NCBI GenBank assembly: GCA_021847625.1
Contig: JAJZQK010000061.1
Coordinates: 1 to 10,444, forward strand
Direction of reading: 5' to 3'
DNA from: Chloroflexota bacterium
Lineage (GTDB): Bacteria > Chloroflexota > FW602-bin22 > JAMCYS01
Length of the DNA stretch: 10,444 bases
Shown: piece by piece, positions 6,816-10,444 of the stretch
How positions within the stretch are numbered: the stretch's first letter is position 1
Layout: each line of letters starts with the position of its first letter
Notes under the pieces: generated by a model
What the model was told of the DNA's origin: nothing
Databases searched by the model: none
What the model saw: the letters and a program-made list of their open reading frames with translations, nothing else
Made by a program: the position numbers and the translations under genes

Positions 6816-6827
6816 TGAGAATCGGCA
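6775..6827. repeat. Right terminal inverted repeat of the IS
   Basis: This is the reverse complement partner of 5374-5425, with one extra base. The last 14 codons of the transposase lie inside it, which constrains both functions. Confidence 0.82.
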
Positions 6828-6894
6828 CCGCAGAGGACGCAGAGGAAAGGGGGAATGCCCGGTTTCTTCCGTCTCCTTCGCGGTCTCCGCGGTG
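6828..6894. repeat. Palindromic repeat, left arm bearing the IS target site
   Basis: The left arm CCGCAGAGGACGCAGAGGA (6828-6846) pairs imperfectly with the right arm TCCTTCGCGGTCTCCGCGG (6874-6892); about 27 bp lie between the arms. The right arm recurs with changes at 7088-7117 and 8513-8542, so it belongs to a dispersed repeat family. CCGC at its left end is the duplicated target of the neighbouring IS. No coding potential is seen. Confidence 0.65.
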
Positions 6895-6985
6895 AAGACC
6901 CGTCTACCACGTAAGTCCTGTCAATAACGAATCGAAGTGGTAACGCGGTGGGAGTCTGGTCAACCGCAGCGGGCGCAGAGCAGCC

Positions 6986-7017
6986 TGTAGCGCGGGGGCT
7001 TGTCCCCCGCGGTCCGG
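6986..7017. repeat. CTTGT-loop hairpin repeat, copy 1
   Basis: The core at 6991-7011 has arms CGCGGGGG and CCCCCGCG, a perfect 8-bp stem around the loop CTTGT. TGTAG lies before it and GTCCGG after it, as in the copy at 8466-8496. Confidence 0.75.
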
Positions 7018-7087
7018 GCCGCAGCCTTCCGCGCCCTCGCCGCCGTGCACGCCACGGAGGGCAGCGAAGGAACCCTTCTATTCTCAA

Positions 7088-7117
7088 CGTCCTCCGCGCT
7101 CTCCGCGGTGAATCCGG
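7088..7117. repeat. Dispersed arm repeat, copy 2
   Basis: CGTCCTCCGCGCTCTCCGCG followed by GTGAATCC closely resembles 6871-6901 and 8513-8542. A weak partner arm is present near 7050-7072 (CCACGGAGGGCAGCGAAGG). Confidence 0.55.
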
Positions 7118-7166
7118 TTCCCGCCGGTAGTACGTCGAACCTGCATACTACGCTGGCAAATAGTGT

Positions 7167-7194
7167 GCCCCCTTCCCGAGTACGGGAAGGGGGC
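7167..7194. terminator. Strong hairpin downstream of aldo/keto reductase, possible terminator
   Basis: Arms GCCCCCTTCCC and GGGAAGGGGGC form a perfect 11-bp stem with loop GAGTAC. It lies 39 bp past the stop of the minus-strand reductase gene, the right place for a transcription terminator. No T run follows in that direction, so it may instead be a mobile or extragenic palindrome that only stabilises the mRNA end. Confidence 0.4.
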
Positions 7195-7233
7195 GAGCGG
7201 AGTAGTCTGCCGGTTCGCGGGAGGAGGGAGCCG

Positions 7234-8241
7234 CTAGCGCTTGAGGGCCGGCGGGTAGACCGCCTGCGGGGCGTCGCGATAGGTCGGCACGTTCTCCTCG
7301 GTGAAGATCTGGTCGATCTCGGCCTTGATGTCGTCGCCCAGCCGCCAATCGGCCTCGGCCACGTTCTCGGCGATCTCGGAGGGCCGGCGGATGCCGGTCA
7401 GGGCCACGGAGACGGCCGGGTTCGACAGCACCCAGGCCAGGGCCAGCTGGGCCACGGTCTTATCGTAGCGCCGGGCGAGGTCCTTCAGCCGGTCGACGAC
7501 CTTCAGCTCCTTCTGGTAGCTCTCCGGCTGGAACAGCGGCAGCTCGAAGGCGTTGCCCCGCGAACGCCAGTCCCACGGCTCGAGCCGCGTATCCGGCTTG
7601 AATTCACCCGTCAGCAGGCCGAAGCCCAGACTGCCGTAGGCCATGAAACCGATCTCGCGCTGGACGCAGTAGGGCAGGACTTCCTTCTCCATGCGCCGGT
7701 CGAAGAGGTTGTAGCCGACCTGGTTGGCCGCCAGGTGGCCGTACTTCTCGCACTCCTCCATCATCTCCACGGTGTAGTTGGAGACGGCGTACTCGCGGAT
7801 CTTGCCGGCCTTCTTCAGGTCCTCGAGGGTGCCGATGGTCTCCGCCGCGGGGGTGTGATGGTCGGGCCAGTGGATGATGAGCAAGTCGACATAATCGGTG
7901 CCGAGGCGGCTGAGGCAGCCGTCGGTCTCGGTGAGGATGTGGTCGCGCCCGGCCTCGAGGGCGAGTAGGCTACCCTCCCGCCAGACCAGGCCGACCTTGG
8001 TTACGAGGATGATGTCCTTGCGGCGCGGGCCGAGGGCCTGGCCGAGCAGCTCCTCCGAGCGGTGGGGACCATAGCCCAGGGCGGTGTCGAAGAGGGTGAC
8101 GCCGTTGTCGAGGGCGTAGTGCACGGCGGCGACCGCCTCTTGGGGGTCGATCGGCCCGTACTGGGTGCCGCCCATCTCCCAGGTGCCGAAGCCGACGACG
8201 GAGCTGACGAGGCTGCTGTTCCCCAAACGTCGCTGTTCCAA
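7234..8241 (-). CDS. Aldo/keto reductase
   Basis: The predicted product is a 335-aa NAD(P)H-dependent oxidoreductase of the AKR superfamily with a single TIM-barrel domain. The catalytic tetrad is visible: Asp52 and Tyr57 in FDTALGYG, Lys82 in VTKVGL and His124 in IIHWPD. The barrel continues with AVSNYTVEMM (substrate/cofactor region), NQVGYNLFDR and GFMAYGSLGFGLLTGEF. The C-terminal SVALTGIRRPSEIAENV is typical for cofactor binding. TTG 8241 is the preferred start because AGGAGG lies 6 nt upstream (8248-8253) and LEQRRLG begins the usual first strand. The frame is open 14 codons further to an ATG at 8283, but those codons would include the ribosome binding site. It reduces carbonyls on aldehydes, ketones or sugars; the substrate is not deducible. 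It stands alone, flanked by repeat-rich non-coding DNA. Confidence 0.92.
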   Translation of the reverse strand: MEQRRLGNSSLVSSVVGFGTWEMGGTQYGPIDPQEAVAAVHYALDNGVTLFDTALGYGPHRSEELLGQALGPRRKDIILVTKVGLVWREGSLLALEAGRDHILTETDGCLSRLGTDYVDLLIIHWPDHHTPAAETIGTLEDLKKAGKIREYAVSNYTVEMMEECEKYGHLAANQVGYNLFDRRMEKEVLPYCVQREIGFMAYGSLGFGLLTGEFKPDTRLEPWDWRSRGNAFELPLFQPESYQKELKVVDRLKDLARRYDKTVAQLALAWVLSNPAVSVALTGIRRPSEIAENVAEADWRLGDDIKAEIDQIFTEENVPTYRDAPQAVYPPALKR

Positions 8242-8374
8242 GTTACTCCTCCTAATAACGCTTACGCTGCCTTGCGAGCGCAAGATTCTCCTGCCGAGTG
8301 GCTAGCCATGCCGGTCGGTGGACCGGTACGCCGCTGGATCGACGATACGCCTATCGCCTGGTACCCACGACCTT

Positions 8375-8405
8375 AGTATACAGGCTCGGCCCGGCGCTCG
8401 TCCAA
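8375..8405 (-). promoter_or_regulatory. Possible promoter of the aldo/keto reductase gene
   Basis: On the minus strand, TTGGAC (8405-8400) and TATACT (8380-8375) are separated by 19 bp. The -10 is good, but the spacing is longer than ideal. It would give a leader of about 125 nt. Confidence 0.35.
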
Positions 8406-8465
8406 CCTACAACGGAAGTGATGAGTAATGAGTGGCGGGGCTTACCGCGGCGGGCGCCAAGCAGT

Positions 8466-8496
8466 CTATCGCGCGGGGGCTTGTCCCCCGCGGTCC
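8466..8496. repeat. CTTGT-loop hairpin repeat, copy 2
   Basis: The core at 8472-8492 is identical to the copy at 6991-7011 (CGCGGGGG, CTTGT, CCCCCGCG), followed by GTCCGG in both. Confidence 0.75.
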
Positions 8497-8512
8497 GGTC
8501 CGGATTCCTTAA

Positions 8513-8542
8513 CATTCTCCGCGCTCTTCGCGGTGAAGACCC
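8513..8542. repeat. Dispersed arm repeat, copy 3
   Basis: CATTCTCCGCGCTCTTCGCG followed by GTGAAGACCC matches the right arm at 6871-6901 apart from a few changes. As in the 6986-7117 region, it lies shortly after a CTTGT-loop hairpin, so the two repeats may travel as a unit. Confidence 0.55.
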
Positions 8543-8555
8543 TCCCGCGGGAGGG
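8540..8555. repeat. Perfect 16-bp GC palindrome
   Basis: CCCTCCCGCGGGAGGG is self-complementary over its whole length. It abuts the arm repeat and may be part of the same dispersed unit. Confidence 0.5.
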
Positions 8556-8759
8556 CTCCCCGTCCGTCCGTGTGAGTGGGAATGTGGTGGAACCCTCGGG
8601 GGCACGGGAGCACTGTATCCTGGCCAACGCAGGGCGTCCGTGTTAGAATCTGGTTTACCGGCGTCTGTTCCTGCGGGTCTGCCACCAAGTCTGCGACCAA
8701 GGGGACGCGTTCCTTCGGCTCAAGTGCGCGAGGGTTAGAGTCAGTGGCAGTCATACAGT

Positions 8760-8794
8760 CTGTAGGGTAGTGGCTTGTCCCCCGCCGCCTGGCG
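8760..8794. repeat. CTTGT-loop hairpin repeat, degenerate copy 3
   Basis: It reads TGTAGGGTAGTGG, then CTTGT, then CCCCCGCCGCC. This keeps the family layout but with a poorly paired stem, so it is an older or mutated copy. Confidence 0.5.
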
Positions 8795-8903
8795 GTCTTG
8801 CCGAAGGTAATGCTATCCGTAAGGTGGCTCGGCATATCACCTGAACTGGGGCCGCCAGAACAGCCGCCACATACATCTTAACGTCCTGGCTGGGTCAAGG
8901 TCT

Positions 8904-10444
8904 TTGTCTTTACTGGGTCCCAGGTTACGAACAACACTGCCGACGGTGCTCGCCCTGCTGGCGCTGCCGGCCATCGCCATAACGCCGCTCCTGGCCCCCG
9001 GCCTGGCCACGTCGCACGACGGGCCGCAGCACATCTTCCGGGCCGTCGAGCTTGACCTGCTGCTGCGCCAGGGGGTGCTCTACCCCCGCTGGGCCCCCGA
9101 CTTCAACCAGGGCCTCGGCTATCCATTGTTCAACTTCTACGCGCCGCTGACGTACTATCTGCTCGTCGGCCTGCACTGGCTAGGGTTGGGCTTCGGGGCG
9201 GCCCTCAAGGCGCTCTTCGCCCTCGGCTTCCTCGCCTTCGGCGTGGGCATGTACGTCTACGCGCGCGACCTCGTCGGCAGGGCGGGGGCTCTCGTCACGG
9301 CCGCCGCCTACGTGTACGTGCCATACCACTTCACCGAGGCCTACATCCGCGCCGACGCCGCCGAGTTCCTGGCGCTGGCCTTCCTGCCGCCGTTGCTTTG
9401 GGCCTTTCGCCGCCTGCTGGCCAAACCTAGCCTCTCGCGGCTTGTCGTCGCCGGGGTGCTCTACGCGGGGCTTATTCTAACCCACAACCTCACGGCCTTC
9501 TTCTTCAGCGGCCTGCTCGCCCTTTACATCCTAGTGCTGGCTCTCTGGCAGCAGATACGCGCGGGAAACCTAGGGTGCCCTCGTCCCTTCTGGAAGAGGG
9601 ATAGGGTGAGGGGCCGGCTCGACGCCGGCCAGGGCGGCAGGCCACAAGGGCCTGCCCTACGCGTGCGAGGAGAGGCGCCGTTGCCGCTGGGCACATCTAC
9701 CGACGCCGCGCCGCCTGCCCAACCTTTCCGGGGAAAGGCGCCGTTGCCGCCCGTAGGGCAGGGGCTTGTCCCCTGCCGCCCGTCCGGTCCGGCCGGCGAA
9801 GAGACGAACCCTCACCCCTACCCTCTTCCTAGAAGGGAAAGGGAGGCTTTCGGCAAGAGGGAGAGGGAGGTTAGCAGGCTGACCACCTTGTGGCGGGCCT
9901 GGCGACCGCTCCTGTTCGCGGGCGGGGCGGCCGCCTTGGGACTGGCCCTCGGCGCCTGCTACTGGCTGCCGGCGCTGGGCGAGAAAGGGCTCGTGCAAAT
10001 CGACCGCGCCGTCGACACGCCCTTCTTCAGCCTCTACAACCACTTCGCCCCCCTCGGCGAGCTGCTGGCAATCCAGCAGCCGAACGACCTGCGCCTGGCG
10101 AACCCGGAGCTGGTGCCCCGCCAGCTGGGCCTCACCCTCGTCGTCTTGGCCGCCATCGCCCTCGTCGGCATGTGGGTGCGCCCAGCCCGGCCCGGGCTTC
10201 GGCTGCACGCCTGTTTCTTCGCCTGCGCTACCGTGGGCCTGGTGTTCGCCATGACCGAGGGCTCGGCCCCGCTCTGGCAGGCGCTACCGCTGGCCTGGTT
10301 CATCCAGTTTCCCTGGCGCCTCCTTGGCTTCACGGGCCTCAGCCTGGCCGTCCTCGCGGGCGTCGCCGGGCAGATGCTGGTAGGGGCCGTGGCGGGATGG
10401 CGACAGCGCCGCTTTGCCGGGCCGGCCGTCGCCGCCGTCCTCCT
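8904..10444 (+). CDS. Polytopic membrane protein, YfhO / PTPS-related type, partial
   Basis: The frame is open from 8823 to the right edge with no stop (513 codons from TTG 8904). No ATG is available near the N-terminus, so the start is uncertain: TTG 8904 or a GTG at about 8946. The first helix (VLALLALPAIAITPLLAPG) is followed by SHDGPQHIFRAVELD, QGVLYPRWAPDFNQGLGYP and LFNFYAPLTYYL. These motifs recur in large membrane proteins annotated as YfhO-like or '6-pyruvoyl-tetrahydropterin synthase-related', a misleading name. They resemble GT-C glycosyltransferases, with the conserved Asp-His after the first helix facing outward. A role in transferring sugars to envelope polymers is inference. 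Further helices cover about 9180-9290, 9370-9410, 9440-9550, 9905-9975, 10130-10170, 10200-10250 and 10320-10385. Between the fourth and fifth predicted segments, repeat-derived DNA adds about 95 residues of Pro/Arg/Gly-rich sequence. Confidence 0.75.
   Translation, partial: MSLLGPRLRTTLPTVLALLALPAIAITPLLAPGLATSHDGPQHIFRAVELDLLLRQGVLYPRWAPDFNQGLGYPLFNFYAPLTYYLLVGLHWLGLGFGAALKALFALGFLAFGVGMYVYARDLVGRAGALVTAAAYVYVPYHFTEAYIRADAAEFLALAFLPPLLWAFRRLLAKPSLSRLVVAGVLYAGLILTHNLTAFFFSGLLALYILVLALWQQIRAGNLGCPRPFWKRDRVRGRLDAGQGGRPQGPALRVRGEAPLPLGTSTDAAPPAQPFRGKAPLPPVGQGLVPCRPSGPAGEETNPHPYPLPRREREAFGKREREVSRLTTLWRAWRPLLFAGGAAALGLALGACYWLPALGEKGLVQIDRAVDTPFFSLYNHFAPLGELLAIQQPNDLRLANPELVPRQLGLTLVVLAAIALVGMWVRPARPGLRLHACFFACATVGLVFAMTEGSAPLWQALPLAWFIQFPWRLLGFTGLSLAVLAGVAGQMLVGAVAGWRQRRFAGPAVAAVL
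9612..9630. repeat. Hairpin with 7-bp stem inside the coding frame
   Basis: Arms GGCCGGC and GCCGGCC surround the loop TCGAC. It lies directly inside the left boundary repeat. Confidence 0.6.
9636..9656. repeat. CTTGT-loop hairpin repeat, inverted copy 4
   Basis: Arms GGCAGGCC and GGCCTGCC surround ACAAG, the complement of CTTGT. Read on the minus strand it starts GTAGGGCAGG, the same as the copy at 9753-9778, so it is the same family in opposite orientation. Confidence 0.68.
9753..9778. repeat. CTTGT-loop hairpin repeat, copy 5
   Basis: Arms GGCAGGGG and CCCCTGCC form a perfect 8-bp stem around CTTGT (9757-9777). CCGTCCGGTCCGG follows, similar to the sequence after copies 1 and 2. In this frame it is translated as VGQGLVPCRP. 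Confidence 0.7.

Larger units (their letters stand above)
5374..6827 (+). mobile_element. Complete DDE insertion sequence (IS481-like), 1454 bp
   Basis: Both ends begin TGCCGATTCTC when read inward and continue as imperfect inverted repeats of 52/53 bp, with 42 of 53 positions matching in my hand alignment. CCGC flanks both sides (5370-5373 and 6828-6831), fitting a 4-bp target duplication. The single gene inside (5484-6815) encodes a DDE transposase with an integrase core, and its last codons run into the right repeat. Removing the IS and one CCGC rejoins the flank as TTAACCGCAGAGG, restoring the left end of the palindromic repeat at 6828-6894. The intact gene and ends suggest a recent, possibly active insertion. 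Family placement as IS481-like is from the transposase layout only. Confidence 0.85.
6895..7233. other. Non-coding stretch with repeats between IS and aldo/keto reductase
   Basis: No frame here shows a recognisable protein. It holds a CTTGT-loop hairpin (6991-7011), a further copy of the dispersed arm (7088-7117) and an 11-bp-stem hairpin (7167-7194). The remainder shows nothing I can assign. Confidence 0.55.
8284..8903. other. Repeat-rich non-coding region between divergent genes
   Basis: About 620 bp lie between the reductase (minus) and the membrane-protein gene (plus). Contents are the possible reductase promoter, hairpin repeats at 8466-8496 and 8760-8794, an arm repeat at 8513-8542 and a perfect 16-bp palindrome at 8540-8555. 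Frames open here show no family resemblance. The 8600-8750 part shows nothing I can assign. Confidence 0.55.
9571..9850. repeat. In-frame composite repeat insertion inside the membrane-protein gene
   Basis: It is bounded by inverted copies of one repeat: 9578-9613 reversed matches 9809-9844 in nearly every base (CCCTCACCC, CCCTCTTCC and AGAAGGGA blocks). Between them are three perfect hairpins (9612-9630, 9636-9656, 9757-9777). There is also a 15-bp direct repeat AGGCGCCGTTGCCGC (9673-9687, 9736-9750). All of it is read through without a stop as Pro/Arg/Gly-rich sequence in what is normally a short loop. Confidence 0.72.

Noticed and set aside
7000..7968. 322-residue plus-strand open frame over the aldo/keto reductase
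   Set aside because: Antisense of a gene with a full catalytic tetrad; begins in repeat DNA.
6986..8555. Repeated GC-rich hairpins considered as a CRISPR array
   Set aside because: Copies are irregularly spaced by hundreds of bases, differ in sequence and orientation, and have no spacer pattern or cas gene nearby.
8298..8835. Open frames of 84 to 146 residues on both strands between 8298 and 8835
   Set aside because: They run through hairpin and arm repeats, have Arg/Pro-rich composition and no convincing ribosome binding site or family motif.
9657..10208. 183-residue minus-strand open frame
   Set aside because: Antisense to the membrane-protein gene and composed partly of the inserted repeats.

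Overview
The window is high-GC bacterial DNA with many insertion-sequence (IS) scars and repeats. The gene types, the dispersed GC-rich hairpin repeats and the large multi-spanning membrane protein are reminiscent of Chloroflexota (Anaerolineae-like) genomes. That placement is inference from general gene character; no taxonomic marker gene is present, and I see no rRNA, tRNA or CRISPR array.

Left block, minus strand (1-2794): a carbohydrate-utilisation pair. A GntR/FCD-type regulator (1818-2588) is followed 104 bp downstream by a GH36-type alpha-galactosidase (1-1713), whose C-terminus runs off the left edge. A good sigma70-like promoter (2765-2794) precedes the regulator. A perfect 16-bp palindrome lies where transcription should start, which suggests autoregulation of a regulator-galactosidase operon.

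Decay zone (2810-4328): three broken items in a row. These are an M29-like aminopeptidase remnant with its middle and C-terminus missing but its start and ribosome binding site intact (2810-3289, minus); a 643-bp internally deleted IS5-family element with a G7 slippery site (3312-3954); and an out-of-frame lipoprotein signal peptide plus M15-peptidase C-terminal fragment (about 3964-4328, plus).

Middle (4354-6827): a secreted or anchored class-A beta-lactamase-like serine hydrolase (minus) that seems to lack the omega-loop glutamate motif. Just 39 bp upstream of its start sits a complete 1454-bp IS with a 443-aa DDE transposase, about 52-bp imperfect terminal inverted repeats and a CCGC target duplication.

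Right block (6828-10444): non-coding stretches full of palindromic repeats, an aldo/keto reductase on the minus strand starting at TTG (7234-8241), and a plus-strand polytopic membrane protein of the YfhO / '6-pyruvoyl-tetrahydropterin synthase-related' type that runs off the right edge. About 280 bp of the dispersed repeat DNA, bounded by inverted copies of one repeat, sits inside that membrane-protein reading frame without breaking it. This is the most unusual observation here. I did not find a convincing new multi-gene system.
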